This document shows, in pieces, positions 1 through 7,620 of a stretch of 12,431 nucleotides of DNA. The notes under the pieces were generated by a model. It did no database searches. It was not told the DNA's origin and saw nothing but the letters and a program-made list of their open reading frames with translations. The DNA comes from Desulfocapsaceae bacterium (GTDB taxonomy: Bacteria > Desulfobacterota > Desulfobulbia > Desulfobulbales > Desulfocapsaceae). Within the stretch, counting starts at the first letter, position 1; every line of letters starts with the position of its first letter. Position numbers and translations under genes: made by a program. The DNA lies in contig JAOZLO010000041.1 of assembly GCA_029934775.1 (NCBI GenBank), positions 1-12,431 on the forward strand. Reading direction: 5' to 3'.

Positions 1-109
1 GTAAAAACTCTTCATCTACTTCGTTGCTGCAAATTTTCTATCATTACAACGTACCTTAGTACGCTGAAATAATAGAAAATTTGCACGCCTCGTATATGAA
101 GTTTTTTAC
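1..109. repeat. Long imperfect palindrome (hairpin element)
   Basis: The left arm (about 1-54) is the near-complete reverse complement of the right arm (about 59-109). At the centre CGTAC (50-54) pairs with GTACG (59-63) around the loop CTTA. Further out, 12 bases at 29-40 pair perfectly with 73-84. The outer ends GTAAAAAC (1-8) and GTTTTTTAC (101-109) also match apart from a one-base indel. No reading frame of note lies inside. It could be a dispersed intergenic repeat (MITE- or REP-like) or a strong hairpin or terminator for a gene to the left. The left border coincides with the window edge, so the element may extend further. Confidence 0.85.
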
Positions 110-160
110 TTAACCATCTAACATTTTAGGTTTTAACGACTTTGTCAATAGCTGCATGAT

Positions 161-1846
161 ATGAAAAAAACTGGGGAAATACTGGTTGAAAAGTACGGTC
201 TTAGTGTTGCTGCCCTGGAGAAGGCACTTGAGCAACAGGCCGAGAGTGGCGGGCGTATAGGAGAAATCCTTATACGAAATGGAGATGTTGATGAAATAGA
301 TGTTCTTTACGTTCTGGGTGACCTGTTTGACATGAAGGTTGGTAAAAATTTACCCGCCGATATTAATACTGATTTTACAGAAGAAATTCCCATCGGTTTT
401 CTCAAAAACAATAAGATGGTACCCATAGACATAGGTGAAGAGCGATATATTGCAGTCAATGATCCATTCCTCTTTCAACCTCTGGATGATCTACGTAGAA
501 TCCTGGACTGGCAGGGAAGCAGATCTGTCTTGGTGCCTGCTCAGCTTATTCTCAACGCCATTAACTACAGCTATGATATGACCCAGACCACAGCAGACGT
601 GGTTATGCAGGATATAGGTGATGAAGATCCGGAGAGACTGTTTTCTGAAATTGAAGAGATTGGCGACCTTTTAGATGATACCAGTGATTCTCCTGTTATT
701 CGCCTGGTAAATTTGATGTTTTCCCAGGCAGTCAGGGATGATGCCTCTGATATTCACATTGAACCGTATCAGCACAGTCTGAAGATCAGGCAGAGGCTTG
801 ATGGTATTTTATACGATATGATCAGCCCGCCAAAACATGTGCAGCCCGCTCTTATCTCCAGAGTTAAAATCATGGCCAAGCTTAATATTGATCAAAAGAG
901 ATTGCCTCAGGATGGTCGAATTGAGTTGAAAGTTGCCGATAAAGAAATCGATGTCAGGGTTTCGACTCTGCCGACAGCATTTGGTGAAAGGGTTGTTCTT
1001 CGTCTGTTGAAAAAATCATCCGTGCTTATTCCGCTGACCGATCTTGGTATGCCTGTCGATCGCTTTGAGCCTTTTCAAAAGGAGATTAAAGCGGCTAACG
1101 GTATCGTCCTGGTGACGGGACCGACGGGTTCGGGAAAGACGACAACTCTTTATGCTGCACTTTCTTCAATCAACAATACTGACATTAATATCATTACAGT
1201 TGAAGATCCCATAGAATACAGGATAAGTGGTATAGGACAGGTGCAGGTCAATCCCAAGATTGATCTGACTTTTGCCTCCGGTCTCAGGTCAATAGTGCGG
1301 CAGGATCCGGATGTTATTCTTGTGGGCGAAATCCGGGATACCGAAACTGCCGAGATTGCCATACAGTCCGCTTTGACTGGCCATCTTGTGTTCTCTACCC
1401 TCCATACCAACGATTCTGCAAGTGCCATAACGCGTTTGCGTGATATGGGGATTGAACCGTTTCTTATGGCCTCTTCGATCAATGCAGTTCTGGCTCAGAG
1501 GCTGGTTCGAATTATCTGTCCTCACTGTAAAGAAAAATATGTTGCAGAAAAGGAAGAGCTTGAGCGAATAGGCATTACAGAAGAAGAGATGGCAGGACGA
1601 AAGTTGTGTCGAGGTAAGGGGTGTGTTAAATGCCATCAAACAGGGTATAAGGGGAGGTGCGGCATATTTGAATTGCTGCAGATGACGAGAGAAATAAAAG
1701 CCCTTGTTTTACAGACTTCTGATACCAATCAGATAAAAAAATGTGCGGTAGAAAACGGCATGATTACCCTGCGCCAGGATGGTGCGATGAAGGTTCTGGA
1801 GGGTGTGACCACTATTGAAGAGGTAGTCCGGGTGTCTCAGGAGTAG
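161..1846 (+). CDS. gspE: Type II secretion system ATPase GspE
   Basis: This is the cytoplasmic hexameric ATPase that powers pseudopilus assembly in type II secretion. The 561-residue protein has a helical N-terminal domain (about 1-60) of the GspE/PilB N-terminal type, followed by the secretion ATPase core. Walker A GPTGSGKTT lies at 320-328 and the Walker B region VILVGEIRD at 385-393. A tetracysteine zinc site typical of GspE is formed by C453 and C456 (CPHC) with C488 and C491. Length is slightly above many GspE proteins and close to PilB. The segment before Walker A (VIRLVN, ASDIHIEP, RLDGIL, GERVVLRLL) favours GspE, but a type IV pilus PilB/MshE-like role cannot be excluded without neighbours. 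An in-frame stop at 149-151 limits the start to ATG 161. No good Shine-Dalgarno sequence precedes it. No other secretion gene follows; the next gene, cysK, converges on it. Confidence 0.88.
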   Translation: MKKTGEILVEKYGLSVAALEKALEQQAESGGRIGEILIRNGDVDEIDVLYVLGDLFDMKVGKNLPADINTDFTEEIPIGFLKNNKMVPIDIGEERYIAVNDPFLFQPLDDLRRILDWQGSRSVLVPAQLILNAINYSYDMTQTTADVVMQDIGDEDPERLFSEIEEIGDLLDDTSDSPVIRLVNLMFSQAVRDDASDIHIEPYQHSLKIRQRLDGILYDMISPPKHVQPALISRVKIMAKLNIDQKRLPQDGRIELKVADKEIDVRVSTLPTAFGERVVLRLLKKSSVLIPLTDLGMPVDRFEPFQKEIKAANGIVLVTGPTGSGKTTTLYAALSSINNTDINIITVEDPIEYRISGIGQVQVNPKIDLTFASGLRSIVRQDPDVILVGEIRDTETAEIAIQSALTGHLVFSTLHTNDSASAITRLRDMGIEPFLMASSINAVLAQRLVRIICPHCKEKYVAEKEELERIGITEEEMAGRKLCRGKGCVKCHQTGYKGRCGIFELLQMTREIKALVLQTSDTNQIKKCAVENGMITLRQDGAMKVLEGVTTIEEVVRVSQE

Positions 1847-1906
1847 ATCATTTTTTTCCTGATAGCCTTCAATCTATCTGAACGGTACAGTCACAACCCC
1901 TCAGGG

Positions 1907-2824
1907 TTATTCAGCCAGGAGTGCTGTACTTAGATACCTTTCTCCTGTATCAGGCAGAACAACTACGATATTTTTTCCTGCATTTTCAGGCCGGCTTGCC
2001 ACTTGTCTGGCCGCCCAGGCAGCAGCACCACTGGAAATACCGCAAAGTACTCCTTCACTGGTTGCAAGCTCTCGCGCAGTTTCAAAAGCATCATTATTGC
2101 TGACTGTTATAACCTCATCGATGAGATCTGTATTCAGGACAGCTGGTACAAAACCCGCCCCGATACCCTGGATTTTATGTGGTCCCGGTTTTCCTCCTGA
2201 TAGGACAGGGGAGTCTTCTGGTTCCACGGCAACACTTTTCATTTCCGGATTCCGCGCTTTCAGTATTTCGGATACTCCGGTTATGGTGCCACCGGTACCG
2301 ACTCCGGAAACGAAGAAGTCAATTTTACCATCAGTATCTTTCCAGATTTCCTCTGCTGTGGTTTTTCTGTGAATTTCAGGATTTGCAGGGTTTTCGAACT
2401 GATTTGGCATAAAACTGTCAGGAGTGTCAGTCAGGAGTTGTTCAGCAGCAGCAATTGCTCCTTTTATTCCCTCGGCAGCCGGTGTGAGTACCAGTTTTGC
2501 TCCGAGGTGTTTGAGTAGTTGTCTCCTTTCGATGCTCATGCTGTCAGGCATGGTAAGGATCAGCTTGAGATTCTTGGCGGCACAGACAAATGCAAGTCCA
2601 AGCCCTGTATTGCCGCTGGTCGGTTCAATGACAGTAGTGTCTTTGTTAATAATCCCTGTTTGTTCTGCTGTTTCTATCATGGAAACAGCGATGCGGCATT
2701 TGACACTGCCCATCGGGTTTCTGGACTCCTGTTTCCCCAGGATAAGAGCCCCACAATCTGCTGAAAAGTTAGTAAGAGTGAGAAGAGGAGTGTTGCCAAA
2801 GCTTGCTATCAGACTTGTTGTCAT
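1907..2824 (-). CDS. cysK: Cysteine synthase (O-acetylserine sulfhydrylase)
   Basis: A PLP enzyme that converts O-acetylserine and sulfide to cysteine and acetate in the cytoplasm. The 305 residues are a normal length for the family. The PLP lysine is K42 in the NPMGSVKCR motif. The substrate-binding loop TSGNTG is at 69-74, a glycine-rich phosphate loop GTGGT lies mid-protein, and GISSG and DTGERYLS occur near the C-terminus. Together these fit CysK/CysM rather than threonine synthase or cystathionine beta-synthase. The start ATG at 2822-2824 is preceded by GAGAGG about 8 bases upstream. The gene is 23 bases downstream of cysE and is the last in the minus-strand operon, so substrate supply and use are adjacent. 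CysM is the alternative name, but proximity to cysE and the motifs favour CysK. Confidence 0.93.
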   Translation of the reverse strand: MTTSLIASFGNTPLLTLTNFSADCGALILGKQESRNPMGSVKCRIAVSMIETAEQTGIINKDTTVIEPTSGNTGLGLAFVCAAKNLKLILTMPDSMSIERRQLLKHLGAKLVLTPAAEGIKGAIAAAEQLLTDTPDSFMPNQFENPANPEIHRKTTAEEIWKDTDGKIDFFVSGVGTGGTITGVSEILKARNPEMKSVAVEPEDSPVLSGGKPGPHKIQGIGAGFVPAVLNTDLIDEVITVSNNDAFETARELATSEGVLCGISSGAAAWAARQVASRPENAGKNIVVVLPDTGERYLSTALLAE

Positions 2825-2847
2825 AGGAGTAACCTCTCTATATTAAA

Positions 2848-3825
2848 TTATTTTGAATGAGTATAAATGAGCTCCGGACGTTTCAAGAGTACTTTGGTGC
2901 CGGTAGCCACACTCTCGGTGAGCCAGATATTACCTCCAACAATTGACCCCTCACCGATGGTTGTCTTTCCACCTAAAATGGTGGTGTTGGAGTAGACAAT
3001 AACGTTATCCTCTATGGTTGGATGTCGTTTTGTATTACGCATTTTCTCGCCGGCATTTCTTGGCAGAGAGAGCGCACCGAGAGTAACTCCCTGGTAGATG
3101 CGGACATTGTTACCGATAACGGTGGTTTCACCTATCACTATCCCTGTGCCGTGGTCGATGAAAAACCCTGAACCGATGGTTGCGCCAGGGTGTATATCAA
3201 TTCCTGTCAGAGAGTGGGCATATTCCGTCATTATCCGCGGAATAGTTGGAATCTCCAGCAGGTAGAGTTCATGGGCCATTCGGAAAATCAAGGTTGCAAG
3301 TAGGCCCGGGTAGCAGAAAATGACCTCGTCAGGACTCCTGGTCGCCGGGTCTCCACTCAGGGTGGCTCGTATATCTGTTGCCAGGGTTACGGCAACTTTG
3401 GGAAGAGATTCAATAAAAGCCAGGGCGTTGTAGTGGCTCAGTTCATCACAACGGGTGCAGGGAAGTTTGTTTCTCTTACAGTCATGGCGGATGGCCATGG
3501 TGATCTGCTCGGCAACTCTATCGTAGAGTTCTGTCGTCTCCTTACCGATATAATATTCAAGATTCGCCGGATGGAGTTTTGTCTTGGTAAAATATCCAGG
3601 AAAGAGAATACGTCGAGCCTGCTGTACAATTTCCACAATTTTTTCCTGGGAGGGGATTGATACGAGGCTTATATGGTCGAAGCATTCTTTAGTACTCCAG
3701 GATGCCAGTAATTCTTTAACGACCTTGGGTACTTTGTCATGTCGACTGGCATTGGAGACAAGAACATGGTCGCATGCGGGAGACAATAATTCTGCTTTTC
3801 CGATGGTTTTAAATTGTTGAGGCAT
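2848..3825 (-). CDS. cysE: Serine O-acetyltransferase, long form
   Basis: Transfers acetyl from acetyl-CoA to serine to make O-acetylserine, the first step of cysteine synthesis. At 325 residues it is longer than the 273-residue E. coli CysE, with the excess mostly at the N-terminus. A helical domain runs to about residue 205. A left-handed beta-helix of hexapeptide repeats follows (about 210-315). The catalytic pair is D210 (in GIDIHPGA) and H225 (in DHGTG), 15 residues apart as for D143 and H158 in E. coli. A loop RNTKRHP follows the QGVTLG strand. Cysteines C116, C123 and C126 form a small cluster in the helical domain. The C-terminus is THSK, without the terminal isoleucine that enteric CysE inserts into CysK. 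The ATG at 3823-3825 has no clear Shine-Dalgarno sequence. It sits 49 bases after metW and 23 before cysK. The EpsC/SatA subgroup is an equally good label. Confidence 0.9.
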   Translation of the reverse strand: MPQQFKTIGKAELLSPACDHVLVSNASRHDKVPKVVKELLASWSTKECFDHISLVSIPSQEKIVEIVQQARRILFPGYFTKTKLHPANLEYYIGKETTELYDRVAEQITMAIRHDCKRNKLPCTRCDELSHYNALAFIESLPKVAVTLATDIRATLSGDPATRSPDEVIFCYPGLLATLIFRMAHELYLLEIPTIPRIMTEYAHSLTGIDIHPGATIGSGFFIDHGTGIVIGETTVIGNNVRIYQGVTLGALSLPRNAGEKMRNTKRHPTIEDNVIVYSNTTILGGKTTIGEGSIVGGNIWLTESVATGTKVLLKRPELIYTHSK

Positions 3826-3874
3826 GATAGATAAAATATATTTGACCTGTTGAAATTAAAAGTAATAAACTATT

Positions 3875-4501
3875 TTACTCGGTCTTTTCAATAACATAAA
3901 TACCGTAAGTTGCACGGATGTTTGTGAAAAAATGGACGATATGCCCTTCACTGTTTGCCGGGTTGGTGTTTATGGCTATCTCTTTTACTATGGTATAGCC
4001 CACATCCCGGGAAAATTTTCTGAAATCCCTTAAGGTGATAACGCGGATATTTGGAGTATCATACCAGGCGTAGGGGAGCTGATCATTTTTCGGAGCACTG
4101 CCTTTCACGAGAAGTTGCAGCCTGCTGGAGTAATGACTGAAGTTAGGAAAGCTGACAACAACCTTTCTGCCGATCCTGGCGAGTGAGTGGAGCAATCGTG
4201 CGGGTTCGAATACCTGCTGCAGGGTCTGGCTGAGGATAACATAGTCGAAGCTGCAGGAGGGGTAATCTTCGACTTCTTCATTTAAATCCCCCTGGAGTAC
4301 ACTCAACCCTCTGGCAATACAGTGAGCAGCTTTCACCTTGTCCTGCTCTATTCCCGTACACTGTACACTCTTGTTTTTTTCCAGCCAGACGAGGAGGTCT
4401 CCACTGCCGCATCCGAGATCCAGTACTTTACTCCCAGGTTCGATTGTGGAGCCGATAATTTGCAGGTCAAAGCGTATTTCCTCTGTATCAGGTAATGCCA
4501 T
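3875..4501 (-). CDS. metW: Methionine biosynthesis protein MetW
   Basis: A class I methyltransferase-fold protein of 208 residues. The glycine-rich S-adenosylmethionine motif VLDLGCGSGDLL is at 27-38, followed by an acidic strand end (TGIEQD). A post-motif region SFDYVILSQTLQQV corresponds to the MetW signature (SFDYVILSQTLQ). Its enzymatic substrate is not established. Genetically MetW goes with MetX in many proteobacteria and supports homoserine acetylation. That role is backed here by position: the metW start lies inside the last codons of metX (14-base overlap). ATG 4499-4501 is preceded by a perfect AGGAGG on the minus strand (4510-4515), 8 bases upstream, the strongest ribosome binding site seen in the operon. 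Translational coupling to metX is likely. Confidence 0.92.
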   Translation of the reverse strand: MALPDTEEIRFDLQIIGSTIEPGSKVLDLGCGSGDLLVWLEKNKSVQCTGIEQDKVKAAHCIARGLSVLQGDLNEEVEDYPSCSFDYVILSQTLQQVFEPARLLHSLARIGRKVVVSFPNFSHYSSRLQLLVKGSAPKNDQLPYAWYDTPNIRVITLRDFRKFSRDVGYTIVKEIAINTNPANSEGHIVHFFTNIRATYGIYVIEKTE

Positions 4502-5645
4502 TGAGGAACCCTCCTATAAGGTTGGAGAGTCGATCGTCGGGAATGAGAAAGGCATCATGCCCGCAATCGGCCTCAATCTCACAGAAACTGACATTCTGGC
4601 CAGTACGTTTCAATGTTTTTATCAGCTCTTTTGCCTGGTACGTTGGATAAAGCCAGTCTGAAGTATATGAAACTACAAGGTATTTTATTTTACCTCGCTG
4701 GATGCTATTTATGGGGCCGGATTTGTTCATGTTGTCTACAACGTCAAAATAATCGGAAGCCTTGGTTATATAAAGTACCGAGTTGGCGTCAAAACGATGT
4801 ACAAATTTGGACCCCTGATAACGCAGGTAGCTCTCAATCTGGAAGTCGGCATTGAAACCAAAAGAGAAGGACTCTTTATCCTGCAGACGTCTGCCGAATT
4901 TACGCCGCATTGCTTCGTCTGAGAGATATGTCACATGTCCGATCATCCGGGCAACAGCGAGTCCCATATCCGGACGGGCCAAGCCATAATAGTTGCCATT
5001 GTTCCAGTTCGGATCCGCCATGATAGACTGCCGTGCGATCTCGTTGAATGCTATTGCAAGGGCTGAATGGCGCATTGTTGTTGCAATTGGAATTGCGGCA
5101 CGAATCATCTCGGGATATCGAACACACCACTGGAGAACCTGCATGCCGCCTACTGAACCGCCAACCACTGCATGGAGCTGGGTAATGCCCAGGTGATCCA
5201 GAAGCATTTTCTGGGTATCGACCATATCGCCAATGGTTACCATGGGGAAATCAGGGCCATAGGGGGCACCTGTCTCAGGGTTGGCTGAACCCGGGCCCGT
5301 TGAGCCCATACAGCTGCCAAGAATATTGGGACAGATGACAAAATACCTGTCTGTGTCAATACCTTTGCCCGGGCCGACCATGGATTCCCACCATCCTGGT
5401 TTTTCTTCTCCGTTGTCATCCTGGTAATACCCCGCTGCATGGGAATCTCCCGAGAAGGCGTGGGCCAGGAGTATACAGTTGTCTTTTTCTTTTGAAAGGG
5501 TGCCATACGTTTCGTAGGCAATTGTTACAGGGCCAAGTTCGGCACCGCTTTCAAGTATAAGCTTTTCAGGTGGGTGGGCAAAGCTGTAGTATTGTTTCTC
5601 AACTCTGCCTACTGAAGACTCTTTATGGTTATCTGCTCTGTTCAA
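4488..5645 (-). CDS. metX: Homoserine O-acetyltransferase MetX
   Basis: An alpha/beta-hydrolase-fold enzyme that acetylates homoserine with acetyl-CoA, committing it to methionine synthesis. The 385 residues match the family length. The catalytic triad is visible: nucleophile S164 in the elbow GGSVGG, D330 in SDWLYP and H363 in CGHDAF. Family landmarks HAFSGDSHAAG (62-72) and NILGSCMGSTGP (107-118) are present. The only plausible start is TTG at 5643-5645, because no in-frame ATG or GTG occurs before the conserved region. It overlaps the end of metY by 17 bases, with a weak AGG a few bases upstream. Rare start codon plus overlap suggests coupled, possibly reduced, translation. Some MetX homologues use succinyl-CoA or act on serine; acetyl-CoA and homoserine are the default reading given metY next door. 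Confidence 0.92.
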   Translation of the reverse strand: MNRADNHKESSVGRVEKQYYSFAHPPEKLILESGAELGPVTIAYETYGTLSKEKDNCILLAHAFSGDSHAAGYYQDDNGEEKPGWWESMVGPGKGIDTDRYFVICPNILGSCMGSTGPGSANPETGAPYGPDFPMVTIGDMVDTQKMLLDHLGITQLHAVVGGSVGGMQVLQWCVRYPEMIRAAIPIATTMRHSALAIAFNEIARQSIMADPNWNNGNYYGLARPDMGLAVARMIGHVTYLSDEAMRRKFGRRLQDKESFSFGFNADFQIESYLRYQGSKFVHRFDANSVLYITKASDYFDVVDNMNKSGPINSIQRGKIKYLVVSYTSDWLYPTYQAKELIKTLKRTGQNVSFCEIEADCGHDAFLIPDDRLSNLIGGFLNGIT

Positions 5646-6906
5646 TTGCCTGTTTAATGTCTGCTGTTATGTCATCAATATGCTCAATGCCGATAGAAAG
5701 TCGAATCATTCCCTCATCAATCCCGCCTGCCTGCAACTGCTCAGCCGATAACTGTGAGTGGGTGGTGGAAGCAGGATGAATGGCAAGCGATTTAGCATCG
5801 CCCACATTTGCAAGGTGGGATACCAGTTCAAGTGAATCGATAAATTTTCTGCCTCCTTCCAGGCCACTTTTTATGGCAAAAGCAATCATACCGCCAAAAC
5901 CGTTTTTGAGGTATTTAACTGCGTTATCGTGGCCTGGTGAACCGGCTAGCCCTGGGTATTGTACCCAGTCAACATCAGGGTGTTCATTTAGAAAACTTGC
6001 TACTTTTAAACCGTTTTCACAGTGCCTCTCCATTCTCAGGCTGAGGGTTTCAATACCCTGCAGGATTGCCCAGCTGTTATCTGGAGAGATACAGGCGCCA
6101 AGATTCCTGAGAGGTACAAGTCGCATACGCAGGGCGAAGGCAACAGGATTCAGGTCGCCGAGATCATGTGCGTACCGCAGCCCATGATATGATTCATCGG
6201 GTTCATTGTAGAGTGTGAATTTTGGATCGGTCCAGTCAAATTTTCCACTGTCTATCGCTATTCCGCCAATGGAGGTGCCGTGTCCCCCAATCCACTTTGT
6301 CAGGGAGTGGATCACAATATCCGCACCGTATTCAAATGGTCGGAATATACTTGGCGGCGTAAATGTAGAATCGACGATAAGGGGTAAATTGTGATTTCTG
6401 GCGATTTCTGCCAGTCCTTCCATGTCGGTCATGCTCATGGTCGGATTGCCGATAGTTTCACAGTAAAGAGCTCGTGTTTTTCCATTGATTGCAGCTTTAA
6501 TATTGTCAAGGTCAGATGGATCAACCATGTGTACCTTTATACCGAATTGGGGCAGAATTGAACTGAACTGGGAAAATGTGCCTCCGTAGAGGTTGTTAGT
6601 AGATACGACTTCATCGCCCTGCTGACAGATATTAATGATGGTATAAAAAATGGCGGAGGTTCCCGATGAGAGGGCGAGAGCTGCAGCGCCTCCTTCCAGC
6701 TGTGCCATCCTCTTTTCGAGAATATCCTGGGTCGGGTTGCCTATTCTGGTGTAGATATTGCCCAGTTCTTTCAGGGCGAAAAGATTTGCCGCATGTTCTG
6801 TGTTTTTAAACATGTAACCAGCAGTTCTGTAGACGGGGACAGCTCTTGACAGTGTCTGCTGGTCAATAATCTGGCCTGCATGCAGAGCTTTTGTTTCGAA
6901 ATACAT
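5629..6906 (-). CDS. metY: O-acetylhomoserine sulfhydrylase MetY
   Basis: A PLP enzyme of the Cys/Met metabolism family that makes homocysteine from O-acetylhomoserine and sulfide, bypassing cystathionine. The chosen product is 425 residues, the usual length for MetY and longer than MetB or MetC (about 380-400). The PLP lysine is K204 in HSLTKWIGGHG. Other family segments are YTRIGNPTQ (52-60), SSGTSAI (80-86) and the cofactor aspartate in IVDSTF (177-182). The ATG at 6904-6906 (MYFETKALHAG) follows AAAGGAGAA at about 8 bases. A longer in-frame start at 6966 would overlap the TPR gene and add residues without family resemblance. It lies 13 bases after the TPR gene and overlaps metX. O-succinylhomoserine sulfhydrylase activity is possible in principle, but MetX next to it argues for the acetyl ester. 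Confidence 0.92.
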   Translation of the reverse strand: MYFETKALHAGQIIDQQTLSRAVPVYRTAGYMFKNTEHAANLFALKELGNIYTRIGNPTQDILEKRMAQLEGGAAALALSSGTSAIFYTIINICQQGDEVVSTNNLYGGTFSQFSSILPQFGIKVHMVDPSDLDNIKAAINGKTRALYCETIGNPTMSMTDMEGLAEIARNHNLPLIVDSTFTPPSIFRPFEYGADIVIHSLTKWIGGHGTSIGGIAIDSGKFDWTDPKFTLYNEPDESYHGLRYAHDLGDLNPVAFALRMRLVPLRNLGACISPDNSWAILQGIETLSLRMERHCENGLKVASFLNEHPDVDWVQYPGLAGSPGHDNAVKYLKNGFGGMIAFAIKSGLEGGRKFIDSLELVSHLANVGDAKSLAIHPASTTHSQLSAEQLQAGGIDEGMIRLSIGIEHIDDITADIKQAIEQSR

Positions 6907-6919
6907 AATTTTCTCCTTT

Positions 6920-7519
6920 TTATTTTGCAGCTGCCTGAGCTTTAATATTTTTGATAAAATCACCAATGGATTCCCCGTTTCCGGTGCGGGCCTGCGGATT
7001 TATTCTGAGAATTTCCTCCCAGCTGGCAATCGCCTCACCGGGTTTGTCAAGATCATAGAGAAGCACAATTCCTTTATTAAATCTGGCAGGTTCGTGGGTG
7101 GGATCCATTTGTATTGCTTTCTCAAAAGACTCCATAGCTTTCTCATATTGCTTGGTTCTACGGTACATTACACCGAGATCGGTAAGCAGGTTTGCATCGC
7201 CTGTATGCAATTCAAGAGTTTTAGTGTAGGCGTCGATAGCCTTTTCAGGCAGGTTATGATCGAAGTAGAGGTTGCCAAGTTGTCTCCAGGTCTGGAAGTT
7301 ATCCGGGTCAGTCGTTACTTCGGCCTCAAGTTTGAGAATTGTCTGATGAGTTTCTTCATCATGATCGCTTTGTTGACTGCTGGCTGCTATTGTAGTAGAA
7401 GCTGTTCCGCTTGTTTTATATACAGTGAATCCGACACCTGTCAAAAATCCAAAGATAAAAATTATAAAGTAGGTTACTACAGGAGTCTGATTTTTTTGCT
7501 TTGAGTGATGAGTTGCCAT
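6920..7519 (-). CDS. Membrane-anchored tetratricopeptide repeat protein
   Basis: A 199-residue protein of unknown specific function. A short polar N-terminus is followed by one hydrophobic segment (about 14-33, rich in F, I, V and G) that looks like a signal anchor. Next comes a polar Ser/Thr linker (35-60), then about three TPR units (about 73-106, 107-140 and 141-174) with typical A, L, Y, G and P spacing, e.g. A-Y at 97-98 and DP at 139-140. The repeat domain would face the periplasm if the segment is an anchor of the usual type. The ATG at 7517-7519 follows AGAGGT (7525-7530). It is the first gene of the sulfur-amino-acid operon, 13 bases before metY. Similar TPR proteins serve as assembly scaffolds (NrfG- or CcmI-like), but nothing here fixes a partner. 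Co-location with metY may be chance transcription or a lineage-specific link. Confidence 0.8.
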   Translation of the reverse strand: MATHHSKQKNQTPVVTYFIIFIFGFLTGVGFTVYKTSGTASTTIAASSQQSDHDEETHQTILKLEAEVTTDPDNFQTWRQLGNLYFDHNLPEKAIDAYTKTLELHTGDANLLTDLGVMYRRTKQYEKAMESFEKAIQMDPTHEPARFNKGIVLLYDLDKPGEAIASWEEILRINPQARTGNGESIGDFIKNIKAQAAAK

Positions 7520-7551
7520 GAATTACCTCTGATTGCAATGACAGGGATTGT

Positions 7552-7580
7552 TTAGTGCCTTACTACATAAAAGCTGTCAA
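7552..7580 (-). promoter_or_regulatory. Candidate sigma-70 promoter for the sulfur operon
   Basis: On the minus strand a perfect -35 box TTGACA (7580-7575) is followed, after 17 bases, by CACTAA (7557-7552), a poor -10 box. Transcription would begin near 7545, giving a leader of about 25 bases before the TPR gene. The leader includes its AGAGGT ribosome binding site and leaves no room for a riboswitch. The -35 and most of the spacer lie inside repeat copy A. The weak -10 leaves the call uncertain. Confidence 0.4.
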
Positions 7581-7617
7581 AAAAAGCCTGGAAACTGAGA
7601 AATGTATTTTGAAATTA
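7554..7617. repeat. Intergenic repeat, copy A (short form)
   Basis: Begins AGTGCCTTAC, continues through CTGTCA and a run of A, and ends TATTTTGAAATTA. It matches the first 64 or so bases of copies B and C but lacks their 3' hairpin part. It stands almost directly in tandem with copy B: the starts are 67 bases apart and the TATTTTGAAA boxes 66 bases apart. Confidence 0.75.
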
Positions 7618-7620
7618 TTT

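Noticed and set aside
1..109. Integron attC site
   Set aside because: The palindrome lacks the RYYYAAC/GTTRRRY core boxes at its ends and no integrase or cassette array is present.
1837..1908. Intrinsic terminator(s) between convergent gspE and cysK
   Set aside because: TCAGGA/TCCTGA (1837-1862) has its T run in the loop. GATAG/CTATC (1861-1878) has the T run on the wrong side for the plus strand. AACCC/GGGTT (1895-1908) is only 5 bp, overlaps the cysK stop and has no T run. None has terminator form.
6907..6966. Longer metY start at 6966
   Set aside because: It would overlap the TPR gene by 47 bases and add 20 residues without family resemblance, while ATG 6906 has a good AAGGAG at normal spacing.
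7520..7560. S-adenosylmethionine riboswitch before the sulfur operon
   Set aside because: The leader from the best promoter candidate is only about 25 bases, and no SAM-I/II type conserved core was seen on the minus strand in the intergenic region.
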